Shown in pieces: positions 10,615-21,365 of a stretch of 64,000 nt of DNA. The stretch spans positions 21,330,991-21,394,990 of the forward strand of contig CP136061.1 in NCBI GenBank assembly GCA_032622095.1, written 5' to 3'. The notes beneath the pieces were generated by a model. The model ran no database searches and was not told where the DNA came from. It saw nothing but the letters and a program-made list of their open reading frames with translations. The stretch's first letter is position 1. Each line of letters starts with the position of its first letter. Both the position numbers and the translations under genes were made by a program. The DNA comes from Siphonodentalium dalli (lineage: Eukaryota > Mollusca > Scaphopoda > Gadilida > Siphonodentaliidae).

Positions 10615-11735
10615 CACCGGCCGTACCTGGGTCTATGTTTGAACAATATATTACAGTGGGGATCGCCGGGAAGCACGTGACACTTTGGGTTTTAGCCAGG
10701 CTGCGGTGATTACGCGTTATCATAAATTATATGATTATGTACACAAATTACATCTCATGGGACTCATGTAGGCCGATACGTAACTTTATTGTTCGTTAAC
10801 ATGTAGACATTTTGATTTATGTATGTCAGACTAGCAAAAATCAAAATGTATGCATACGCATCACAACAAATCTATCTATACAGTACACACAGCGTAAAAC
10901 AGGTATAAACTGTAGAAACCGAAAGTGCATGTCACGTGACATTTAATTGCGCAGCTGACTTCACTGTTTGTTCAATTAAATTGAGCATATTATAACATGT
11001 GTATCAGTTGTCAGGACGAAAAACTGTACAAGCATTAATAGTCAGATATTAAAAAGAATTACTAGTAAAGAAATTTAGTTATTAATTTTACTATCTGTAA
11101 TTAATCTTTTCAAAGTCTTTCACCCAACACAACTTTCCATTAAAGATTAACTTTAAATAGTCGAAGACAATGTCATTCCATCCAGTCAGCCTCGTGTGAC
11201 GTCACGTATAGGTCACCACCAATGATTATTTTGATGACCATGCCGAAATCGACAATCAAATCGTGTCTGCGAAATTTACATGAACATGGTGTAACTTGCA
11301 ACTAGTTCAGTTTGCTTATTTCCTTTGATGTGATGTCTTTGAATTGGGATCAAAGTAAAATGCCGTTTGATGAATTGTTATAAAAAACGGGCCGTGGATA
11401 TGTCGTCATGCACGTGGCTACATCAAACTTTCAAACTATTTGTTGTGGAATAGCCTAGAATACATGGGTAAGTTAATGCATTGCATCGTCGATTCGTCGA
11501 TACAATACATTACAATAAATACACCGAGGCCCCGTACCACAGCCTCTGCAGGACATGTGCCATATTCGATCACAAGTCCGCCCATACCTACCTATATACT
11601 TACCCAAACGTATACTTATGTATATATACTGTGTACTGGCATATTACTACGGTTGTTGCTTGCTTCTAATTCTAAGTATTATATAACCCATATAACATAT
11701 TCTGGTATAATTATTACAATAATGGGAATCGGCAC
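10615..11735. other. No supported gene
   Basis: AT-rich sequence with some CpG-containing stretches. Short open frames across 11440-11811 lack any recognisable domain and run into the inverted repeat at 11736. Confidence 0.4.
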
Positions 11736-12602
11736 CTCCGATTCGGATACATATAATAAACACAATAGCGGATTATTAGGCCTAAAAAAAAAATACATTT
11801 GTTTCCCCTAACGTAGCTGAAAAATATAGGTGCGGGCGAGCGGGAATTATTTTTTTGGAAATCTCCCAAAAGTTCTCACTTTCCCATGTATATATACATG
11901 TCAGGTGTGATTTGATTGTGATCTCAAATATTATAATCGGCAATTGGCGCAAGGCTCTATTTGACAATCGGCTCATCACTAAAATCTTCCATCAAAACAG
12001 GAATATTCACCTATGTCATGACGTCACAAACCATGGTTAGCAGCTAACGTTTCTAAAATGTTCTCTCATGGACGCGGTACACAAATTTACCGTAGTTTCA
12101 CATGCTAAGAAGTTTTTACACGTGTTTCAAGAACACCATACAGGTTTTACGGACAACGTTGTTGTTAAATGTAGTTTGGACTTGGATTCAAAGGAAACAT
12201 TTAACGTTGAAAAGGAGTGTTTTGTTGGCGATATTTTAAACACTTTTAAAGTGAAAATGGTAGCATATGTTGGTATAGGATATTTTTGATTGAATTGGTA
12301 TTGAATATTTACTTTTTATTGTACTTTGTGATTTTAAATACAAATAAATACTATGCTATTCTATTTTATGCCTTGTGTCTTGCTGATCTCCTTCCAATAT
12401 CATAATGAAGCTTCCAGCATTCAAATCACACCTGACATGTATATATACATGGGAAAGTGAGAACTTTTGGGAGATTTCCAAAAAAAAATAATTCCCGCTC
12501 GCCCGCACCTATATTTTTCAGCTACGTTAGGGGAAACAAATGTATATTTTTTTTAGGCCTAATAATCCGCTATTGTGTTTATTATATGTATCCGAATCGG
12601 AG
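11736..12602. mobile_element. Fold-back element with ~180-bp terminal inverted repeats
   Basis: The left arm 11736-11915 (CTCCGATTCGGATACATAT...GTCAGGTGTGATTTGA) and right arm 12421-12602 are near-perfect reverse complements, differing in A-tract length. The ~505-bp centre contains a 73-codon frame at 12068-12289. A related GGCCTAAAAAAAA...CCCCTAACCCGCCC segment lies at 9990-10060. Class unknown. Confidence 0.8.
12068..12289 (+). CDS. Small unidentified ORF inside the fold-back element
   Basis: A 73-codon ATG-to-TGA frame starting MDAVHKFTVVSH with KKFLHVFQEHHTGF and VVVKCSLDLDSKETFN. Composition is protein-like rather than low-complexity, and it occupies most of the unique centre of the inverted repeat. 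No domain is recognised. It may be a captured host exon, a remnant transposon gene or chance. No promoter or splice evidence. Confidence 0.2.
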   Translation: MDAVHKFTVVSHAKKFLHVFQEHHTGFTDNVVVKCSLDLDSKETFNVEKECFVGDILNTFKVKMVAYVGIGYF

Positions 12603-12790
12603 TAAGATATATATTCACCAATCCCCAATTTAAAAAAATAAGAAGAAAACAAATTCCTATTGCACAATGTGGCCGCAAATTCTAAATTTGGTGACAAATT
12701 TTGCTCTGATAATCAGTTATTGTGTTTATTTATATATCTCCTAAGGGAAATGATACAAAATGAGGTAACAGTGACTGAATAATTGAGGCC

Positions 12791-13200
12791 TCAAAATATG
12801 GTACTGGACATTTTCAGAATGAGATCCCCCAGAGGGTGAAGTTAGTAGCACTAACCTGCACAGCGGTCTAGCATCACTAAATTAACTCTCTAGGGCCTCA
12901 TCTTCTCTGGAAAGTATCTTTATTATCAAATTAACAAGTTTTTTTTAACTTCTTCAGTAAGATTCTTTTTCTATTCTAGTTTAGTTTTGTTTTGTCTAAA
13001 TCCCGAAATTGGCAGATGACTGAATGAATAATCGAGGTTCCCAATTAGTACACATCACCACCTTCACCACCTGGGAATTTAAACCTGTGTCTAGTTCTCC
13101 AGAGGATGAATTGGGCAATGCTAGCCCGATGTGCAGGGTAGTGTCACTAAATTCACCCTCTGGGGACCTCATTCTGCAAATGTCCAGCACCATATTTTGA
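12791..13200. mobile_element. Family E fold-back element, copy 1
   Basis: TCAAAATATGGTACTGGACA at the left pairs with TGTCCAGCACCATATTTTGA at the right. Each end carries a GAATGAGRTCCC...CTCATTC-type hairpin, the left one degraded. Non-coding. Confidence 0.75.
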
Positions 13201-13528
13201 TGACTGATGACATCTTTCATTAATTAATCAATGAATAAATGGAATGTGGCTGGTTATCTTTGTCTTTTAGACCATTGTCGTTGTCCCTTGCTTCGGGGTG
13301 TGCTGCAATTATTGGGCGATTCCATCAGGTGACCTATACTTATCACTGGTCGTAGATAATAGGCGGACTGTCACATCGAGAGAAGGGAGATAATTAGGAA
13401 GCCCTCTGTAGTATTATCGGTGATTGCTGACTTGTCCCTGTCTTATTTGCGGAGCTCTTCCAATTTACTTTTAAGCTAGTGCTCACATACTTCTCCCAGA
13501 AATAGTTCGACGATCGATATGCGGCGAT

Positions 13529-13798
13529 TTAGCTCTTTCATGACTGGAGCTACTTGAATTTTTGCGAAAACCCTGTGCCAATGCATTCTCGTATATATGC
13601 GAGGCGCCCTATAAGAGAATGCATTGGCCTAACAATATTTACCTTGATCTTGTAAGCCAGTGTATTCTCTTATATATGCGAGGATCCTGATGGGAGACTC
13701 GCATATATAAGAGAAAACATTGTCACAGGGTTTTCGCAAAAAAAAAAATTCAAGTCTTTAATGCTGCACCAACACAGCTCCCTTCATGAAAGAGTTAA
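13529..13798 (+). mobile_element. Family C element, diverged
   Basis: CTCTTTCATGACTGGAGC / GCTCCCTTCATGAAAGAG inverted ends with TTAG and TTAA edges. Contains two copies of the hairpin module (around 13570-13629 and 13650-13722). Confidence 0.68.
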
Positions 13799-14334
13799 AG
13801 GGACTTGCCCTGTTTTAATATCTTATTTTTTGACAAAATAATTTGTATTTATTGTTTGAAAGGATATTTACAAAAGGGCGTCAGAATTAGTATTATAGGC
13901 CATTTTGGGACTTATAACAGGCATAGCTGCGCTCCTTACAACCTCCATATTATGTACCTGTATGTATACATAATATGAGAGGCGGGTTACCAACAGATAT
14001 CCTACGGGGTGGGGGGAGGGGGGTCTTACGCAGAATATCTAGAGAGTACCTTTGACATTTCAAGGTAATGTTGGGCCAGGTTTGTTGACATAGGGGATCA
14101 AATACAGTAAGTGTCCACTCAGCATGGGAGAATATATATAACCTTTTATAACCTTTTGCAGTAGATCAAGCCATGAATCTCTACTCTGGCTGTACCCCTG
14201 TAGAGATCATATTCCTCCCGTTCAAAACCAGGAACTTAATTATAATTAGATCTGTTATGATGGAGGGGGGGGGGGGGGGTATAACATTCTTCAAACAACA
14301 CAGGGATTATTACAATTCTTTCCTAATACATGTA

Positions 14335-14546
14335 CAGCAATGCCCTAAATAATCGACTCCTTAACCACAGCAGAATTAGGGTAATTTTTCAGGATTTAGT
14401 CGGAAATATGGCTTGTTGCCATTCATTGGAAAGCTCTCACTGAGAGCTTTCCGATGAATGGCAACAAGCCATATTTCCTATTAAATCCTGAACAATTACC
14501 CATAATTCTACGGTGGTTAAGGAGTCGATTATTTAGGGCATTACTG
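14335..14546. mobile_element. Family P palindromic MITE, copy 3
   Basis: CAGCAATGCCCTAAATAATC...TTAGGGCATTACTG with TA flanks and the CTCACTGAGAG turn. Confidence 0.86.
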
Positions 14547-14550
14547 TACC

Positions 14551-14943
14551 TTAACCCTTTACCCAACAGAACGGCCCTGTGCCAATGCATTCTCTTATAT
14601 ATAAGAGAATGCATTGGCTTAACACATTAAAAATTATAAAATTGTTAAAGAATGTAAGAAAAAATGTTAAAAAGTGTTAAAAAAAGAATTTTTTTAGGCC
14701 AATGCAAAAGAATTTTTTTAGGCCAATGCATTCTCTTATATATGCGAGGCGACCTATGGTCGACTCGCATATATAAGAGAATGCATTGGCACAGGGCATA
14801 ACTGTAACCATCACAATGTGGTCAATGAACCGGTTCCAATGATATCCATATTTGTATGGTTCTATTGAGACAGACCGAAGATATTTTAGGCTGTTGAAGC
14901 CTTATTTGGGCGTTTTTGGCCAGTTTGTTAGGTAAAGGGTTAA
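14551..14943 (-). mobile_element. Family A TTAA MITE with twin hairpins
   Basis: TTAACCCTTTACCCAAC and TTAGGTAAAGGGTTAA ends. The short arm is first, so it is in minus orientation relative to the copy at 18959. The left hairpin is shortened to a bare CTTATATATAAG turn; the right one is complete at about 14713-14795. The TTAA lies 4 bp from the adjacent P element end. Confidence 0.82.
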
Positions 14944-15300
14944 TAATCCATCCTGCTTGACATTGCATGATTTTTTTTAAGCCTGTGCCGCAATAAACAT
15001 TGAATTGATTACCTGGGAAAAATTCCATGATTGTAATCACAAAAATGCTCACTGAAGTCACTTTAAGATCTGGGACTGACAGTGAAATATATTATTAATA
15101 AGAAACAGGTATTAACTAAGAAATTACCTGCATTGTTTTTTCAATATTATAAACATCTCTGTCAACAACATCAAAAAGTTGCCAGGTTTTAAACTGCGTG
15201 GTGGAGTATTATTTCTGCAGGTGTAGCCAGAGTAGAGATTCATGACATGATCTACGTTTGGAGCTGCCAGTAATGCCCCAGCATCAAGCTCTGTACCATA

Positions 15301-15511
15301 CTTTCATGCTCTAAGTAATCGACTCCTTAACCACAGCAGCATTATGGGTAACTTTTCAGGATTTAGTCGGGAATAAGGCTTGTTGCCATTCATCGGAAAG
15401 CTCTCACAGAGCTTTCCGATGAATGGCAACAAGCCATATTTCCGACTAAATCCTGAAAAGTTACCCATAATTCTGCTGTGGTTAAGGAGTCGATTACTTA
15501 GGGCATCACTG
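15301..15511. mobile_element. Family P palindromic MITE, copy 4
   Basis: The left terminus is degraded (CTTTCATGCTCTAAG); the right reads GGGCATCACTG. Near-perfect ~100-bp arms around CTCTCACAGAG. Confidence 0.84.
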
Positions 15512-15950
15512 TACTTTCAGAATGATCATTTCTCTGATTCGGGGCGCATTCACCTTATAACTCAAAACCTTATTCAGCAATGTCTTCATGGCTAATAAAG
15601 CAAACAACTACGGCATTCTCACGCTTGTATGCGTCTGCAATTTACTATTTATTAATACGAGCCGAACCCTTGCAAATAAGTTCAGTGATCTTTGCCTACG
15701 AGTGCTTTAATCAATACTTTCTGTCCATTCCGTGGCGTCGTCAGACATTGTAGATAAATGTCAAAGTATGGTCAGGTGATCACCCGGCCCACTCGTTTTA
15801 CATGTACGATATCGTCCAATCGTGGCAGATATTGATGGAATTTGTCTCACAGCCATAATCAATCGCAGTTTCATTTTATTTATTGATTTTGTCGTAGAAA
15901 ACACTTTTAAAGACAATCATCTTTACTATGCTATGTTTGGTGTTAACTTC

Positions 15951-16038
15951 TGGATACCAGCATCATGGCAGCATGGCATGAAGTACATAGTGTGACTGGA
16001 TACCAGCATCATGGCAGCATGAAGTACATAGTGTGACT
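15951..16038 (+). repeat. ~43-bp tandem duplication
   Basis: CTGGATACCAGCATCATGGC...AAGTACATAGTGTGA occurs twice; the first copy has an extra GCATG. Confidence 0.85.
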
Positions 16039-16047
16039 GTTATTGCA

Positions 16048-16612
16048 GAATGAGATCCACAGATGGTGAAATTAGTGATGCTATCCCGCTGTTAGTTTGC
16101 ATCGCCAAATTCACCCCATGGGAACCTCATTCTGCTCAAGCCTCATCTTCTGGGAAGTATCTATAGTCTCAAAATAACAATGTTTTTAGTTAAACGTAAT
16201 GAAGTCGTGGGGGGGGGGGGGGGTATACTGGAATCAGCTTGGTCGTCCGTCTGTCACAAATTTGTCTCTTTTTTTGTGGAGTTATCCCCCTTTTTCGTCT
16301 TAGAAAATTTTTGCAACATGCATAATTTTTCCGAGCTTTTATCCCTACATTTTTCGGTCTATATGTTTAGAATTAGGGTTAGGGTTTTTCACCTGCAATG
16401 GGATTCTGTTATTTTATTATTTTAACTGAAAGTTTTATGTATATGTGAAACATCTTTTAAAAACACGGGGGTTATCCTTAGTCCCATTGGGACAGTCACA
16501 CCTCTAGTTTCTTCTGTTCAGTTTCAATATCCCCTAATTTGCAGAAGATAAAATGCATAATTGAGGTGACTAATAGGTGAACATCACCAACTTCAACTGG
16601 GCAAATTTTTTT
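16048..16612. mobile_element. Family E element, copy 2, split by an insertion
   Basis: The 5' hairpin (GCAGAATGAGATCC...GAACCTCATTCTGC) and body run to about 16186. The body resumes at about 16505 with TTTCTTCTGTTCAGTTTC...AATTTGCAGAAGATAAAATG. The interruption is a GGGGGTATACTGG-type repeat. The 3' hairpin is missing. Confidence 0.65.
16187..16507 (+). repeat. GGGGTATACTGG-type dispersed repeat inserted in E copy 2
   Basis: A G15 run, TATACTGGA and a GTCCGTCTGTC stretch lead to CAGTCACACCTCTAG. The same start and end words bound the longer copy at 46887-47648. Confidence 0.6.
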
Positions 16613-17031
16613 TTCAATTTTCTCCAGAAGGCTAGTCAAAAGTTACCTGTTAGAGTGTCAATGTGAATATTTATTGTTTTTTCCCCAATCCCGAAAGCAA
16701 AAATAAGTCAGTTATTGGTAGAGATCTAATGCTTGGATCATTTTCAATGCACATTTATCTACTGTATTCCATGGGGCTGTAACTACACTATTATATCACT
16801 TACGGCTGAAAGGTTTAAAAAAAAAAATCCCTGCCTGTCTGGAAAATTATCCCATTGTTATCGGAAACAGAGAAGTTTTTTGTTTTGGCCTTACCTAAAA
16901 TCACAAATAACAATATTAAAATATCACAATTGTGAAAGTAACCCAGTTTATTCCATAGGCATAGATTATAGTTGAGATCACAATGAACAAGGGAGGGTGA
17001 GGAGAGAACCATTAAGAGGTAGTGAGAGCGA

Positions 17032-17038
<7 letters not shown>

Positions 17039-17065
<27 letters not shown>
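17039..17065. repeat. (GA)n microsatellite
   Basis: About 13 uninterrupted AG dinucleotides. Confidence 0.95.
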
Positions 17066-17873
17066 ACAGGATAGTCGGAAAAGAGAAGGAAGCAAGTTGT
17101 GAGAGTAGCTGGAATACATGGAAGTTAACTTGGACCACCAGTCATATAGTATGATGACTCTCACATTAGATATGTGCATATCACCCACCATATGCTAGTT
17201 TATTGAGTATGTTTCACACCCCCAGTTGCTGTGTTGATGGTTAGTTTTATGATGTGAGTGTTCCCATCTCATCACCATGGTATGCCATCATCCCCATCTG
17301 TGCACAATTCTCACTGGTTTGTCAGATGAGTAGTTTAGAAACAGCAGTCGGTGATGGCTTATTGGGAGAGGGAGAGTAAATTATAGGCCAGACAGAACGC
17401 TTCTGACAGATTCATTGAATTTATGCCTCTCTTCCTGTGAATAATTTTCTCCCGTATATTATTAAAGTGGTGTGGTCATAAGAATTCAGGTGAGCTTCCC
17501 CGTATTATTAAAACAGTGTGATCGTAAGAATCCAGGTGAAGTTCCCCCCACTTTTTCCAGACTTTGTGTTGCATTACATGTAGGTCAATGGTGACACAGT
17601 GGACATGGGTTCAAAACCTAATAAGTAGAGATTTGCAATTTGCGCACACAGAAGGTAACCTGATTGATGTAGTTCACCAGTTGCTTTTCAGGTGATCGTT
17701 GATTTCCAGTCTCTTTGAAAAGCCGAGGGAAATCCTAACAGATCTACTTCTCTAGATTTGTGATTCATTTTTCATTTTCTAGTACGATGCGGCTTTCCCA
17801 AAATGATGAAATAAATTGTTTCTAAATATAGAGTGCACGTCTGGCGTATTAAACTTTTTTGAGAATCATATTA

Positions 17874-18041
17874 CAGTAATGCCCTAAATAATTGACTCCT
17901 TAACCACAGCAGAATTATGGGTAACTTTTCAGGATTTAGTCGGAAATATGGCTTGTTGCCATTCATCGGTTAGCTCTCAGTGTGAGCTTTCCGATGAATG
18001 GCAACAAGCCATATTTCCGTCTAATTCCTGAAAAGTTACCC
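17874..18041. mobile_element. Family P palindromic MITE, copy 5, truncated
   Basis: Intact left end CAGTAATGCCCTAAATAATT and full hairpin turn, but the right arm stops at AAAAGTTACCC, losing the last ~48 bp. Confidence 0.82.
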
Positions 18042-18208
18042 CAGTATTAAATATCATTGACTGATAAAAACCCAAATATGAAGTCAACTTGATTGTGATG
18101 AGTATAATGCATTATGAATTTGTCACCTGTATTCTGCATTATAACATTAGTTGTGTTTCGCTATCAGGGGAAAATTGTCAACATGTCATTAATCTCTGAT
18201 CTCGCAAT

Positions 18209-18420
18209 TTAACCCTTTCAGTGCCAAGTCCGATTTTTGTATCAACCCATATTTCCTTGATCATTTAAAAAATTTATTTATTATAATGTGACACATTGAT
18301 GGAAAGAGCTGTAAGAGCTCTTTCCATCAATGTATCGCATTATTATAATCAATAAATTTGGAAAATGATCCAGGAAATATGGGTTGATACAAAAATCGGA
18401 CTTGGCACTGAAAGGGTTAA
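18209..18420. mobile_element. Family B' palindromic TTAA MITE, copy 1
   Basis: TTAACCCTTTCAGTGCCAAG...CTTGGCACTGAAAGGGTTAA. The whole 212 bp folds as one hairpin with the turn at GAAAGAGCTGTAAGAGCTC. Right-end ATGGGTTGATACAAAAATCG is shared with family B. Confidence 0.86.
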
Positions 18421-18899
18421 ATATAGACCAATAGACCTTACTACATAACTGCATATAGGTGAGTGAGAATGAGGAATGAGTTTTGTGTTGCCTGATTGAG
18501 TACACCTAACTGCACACAGGCTGTTATTTATACACCACAATTCATCTGGGTACTAGGTGTCTGTCTGTGTGTTGGGATATTTATGTCTAATTACTCATTA
18601 TATCATCTTGACTTCTGCTAGCTAGCAGCAGATGTTACAATTTTACGATCATATGCGGTTATCCCTCTTGTCAAATCTACATAATTCAATAATGATGGGT
18701 GGGAGCGAAATTGATAATCTCACAGAAATTCTTGAAGGCGTGGCTTGTGGTCCTGGTTTGTGATGGAAGTTTTATATGTTATTAGTTATGATTCATTGAT
18801 CTGTGATCAAGCCTGAGTTTAGTGTGCCTGTCATTTGCAGAATGAGATACCCCAGAGGGTGAATTTAGTGATGCTATCCCGCATATCGCACTATCATCA

Positions 18900-19532
18900 T
18901 TAACCCTTTGAGTGCCAGGGGCCGATCTCATCGGCCCTAAACCTACAAAATAAGTCTGTTAACCCTTTACCCAACAAACCGGCCAAAACCGGCCAAATAA
19001 AGCTTCAACAGCCTAAAATATCTTCGGTCTGTCTCAATAAAACCATACAAATATGGATATCATTGGAACCGGCTCATTGACCACATTGTGATGGTTATAG
19101 TTATACCCTGGGCCAATGCATTCTCTTATATATGCGAGTCGACCATAGGTCGCCTCGCATATATAAGAGAATGCATTGGCCTAAAAAAAATCTTTTTTTT
19201 AACACTTTTTACCATTTTTTTCTTACATTCTTTGACAATTTTATAATTTTTAATGTGTTAAGCCAATGCATTCTCTTATATATGCGAGGCGACCTATGGT
19301 CGACTCGCATATATAAGAGAATGCATTGGCACAGGGCCCTTCTGTTGGGTAAAGGGTTAAAGAATATAAGAATAAATTATTAAAATTGTAAAAAATGTAA
19401 AAAAAAAAAAAAAAAAAAAAAAAAATTGTTAGGCCAATGCTTTCTCTTATATATGCGAGGCGACCTATGGTCGACTCGCATATATAAGAGAATGCATTGG
19501 CACAGGGTATATGGGTTGATACAAAAATCGAT
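18900..19532 (+). mobile_element. Family B MITE nested in E copy 3 (3' end truncated)
   Basis: Starts TTAACCCTTTGAGTGCCAGG and ends in ATGGGTTGATACAAAAATCG without the final GGCACTCAAAGGGTTAA. A T/A-homopolymer and hairpin (19433-19503) lie in its right half. It is itself split by family A at 18959-19360. Confidence 0.8.
18959..19360 (+). mobile_element. Family A TTAA MITE nested in the family B MITE
   Basis: TTAACCCTTTACCCAACAAA...GTTGGGTAAAGGGTTAA. Long left arm with GGCCAAAACCGGCC, then twin hairpins at 19107-19181 and 19261-19332. It sits in the B sequence AAGTCTG|TTAA|AGAATATAAG with the TTAA duplicated. Confidence 0.9.
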
Positions 19533-20334
19533 CTCATTCTGCTTTGGCCTCATCTTCTCTGGAAAGTTTTCTTTATTATCAAATTTCTATAGAAACATCT
19601 TCACATAGATTCTATTTCTTTTTTAACTTTAATTGGCAGCCGACACATTGCATAATTGAGGTCACCAATGAGTGTACATCACTGTATTCATTTTTTGGGA
19701 ACTTCAATCTGAGTCTATGTCTCCCATAGCAGATGAGGCCTAAGCAGAATGAGGTCCACAGAGGGTGAATTTGGTGATGATCACTAAATTCACCCTCTGG
19801 GGACCTCATTCTGCAAATGACAGGCATACTAAACTCAGACTTGTCTATGATTCCCCCAGCTGATATGATTTCTAATAATAGTTTTATAAATACACTGCTT
19901 TACTCCTAACTGGTAGAATGAGATATAGTTCATAAGAACCTAAATTGGGGGAATTACCATTACCTGATGAGTTATTCCGGAACGTTATCGTACTAGTACT
20001 TTTGACCCTCTGATCTCTTTGATGCCGATATCTTTAATCACAGTACTACTCAACATTCCTAGCAATTCTTTAGATTAGTGTAATTTGTGTTCATCAGATC
20101 GAGGATAAAATATCAAAATTTAGACTAAAATACTTGAAATCCTTGCATTATTAATTAGATTTCCGAGCATGATTGATCCGAGTATAATTTCTCACTGATA
20201 TAAACTTATATGGAATAATTTTTCCTCAGTGCTACAGCTAAACAAATGCAGCTTTGCAATGGTATAAAGTCCAGCCTTGTGTTCATTTTGGGCACATTTT
20301 CATATTTTGGGTACAGTGGTGATTGACTTGAATT

Positions 20335-20830
20335 TAAAGGTACTCAATCCGATCAGACGGTCCCCATATCATCAAGATACAACAACAACAACATTTCTTC
20401 AAAATACTTGTTAGTTATCAGAATTGATTAGTTGCAACAAAATAATGCTAACCGCTGTCAACTATGGTATCAAATATCCCAAAATTTTGTTTAACGAAAT
20501 ATGGATGTATTATCACTTGAGTATCATGAAATTTGGTACCGGTAGTATTACCACTTGATTTGAGAGTTATCCATCTTCATCTGAAATTTTGTCCGAGACC
20601 GTCGGTTTGATGACTTTTTTCTCGGCCACAAATAATTGCACATCTCGAGAAATAACAAACTTCAAAAATTGATATCTGATCACTCTGAGCTTTGATGGTT
20701 GGGTTCATCAACTCCAACCAAGTATTTTTTACCACCGAAGCCAAAGAAATAGTCATTTGGGAGCATCTGATAATTCGGATAATGCATCTTAAGGGAATAT
20801 AAAGGACTGATTCCTTGGCCCCATTGTTCA
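20335..20830 (+). repeat. Diverged dispersed repeat, related to 7779-8110
   Basis: Starts TTAAAGGTACTCAATCCGAT and shares several ordered blocks with 7779-8110. No coding capacity recognised. Confidence 0.45.
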
Positions 20831-21132
20831 GTTGTTATGGTGCATTAGGCCAACATATTTGCTTCGAATCCCGATATGCACAGATTTGTTATCAATGAAC
20901 AGGGAATGTAACCTGAATCGTGCCTAGCTGTTGAAATGATGATAAACCCCAATAAACTAAACCAAATATCAACTAAATGGATTCTCCCATCAGTTATACA
21001 TTGGAATGGTCTGTTATTCATTTGAAGGGGGTGCTCAGGTAATATAAGCAGACGACAGACATATGAAAAGATAATACAAGTGCAGAAGGATTTCTATTAA
21101 TTCCATGGTGGGAAATGTCCTGATAATAAGTA

Positions 21133-21256
21133 TTACAGCGCTTTTAATTCAGATTGTTCAGCTTTGGCAATCTGCTATGGCAATATTAACCCTTTTCCGT
21201 GTCCCAATTTGCTGATTGCTGTAGCCAATTATGAGGGCTGTCATTATTTGACCATT
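21133..21256. repeat. Dispersed repeat related to 29389-29535
   Basis: CAGCGCTTTTAATTCAGATTG...GCCAATTATGAGGGCTG. The partner at 29389 shares both ends; imperfect TIR-like ends suggest an old MITE. Confidence 0.5.
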
Positions 21257-21365
21257 TCCTAAGGGGACTACTCGTCAATGAGTATTTAATGGGATAAGAA
21301 TGTAGATTGGTTTGATTTGGAAATTGGATTGGAGGTTGGTTATTGAACTTATTTGGATTTATCAT

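Larger units (their letters stand above)
18808..19843. mobile_element. Family E element, copy 3, interrupted by nested TTAA MITEs
   Basis: CAAGCCTGAGTTTAGTGTGC at the left pairs with ACTAAACTCAGACTTG at the right. The left hairpin is broken by a family B element at 18900; E sequence resumes near 19532 with CTCATTCTGCTTTGGCC. The 3' hairpin is 19744-19815. Confidence 0.8.
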
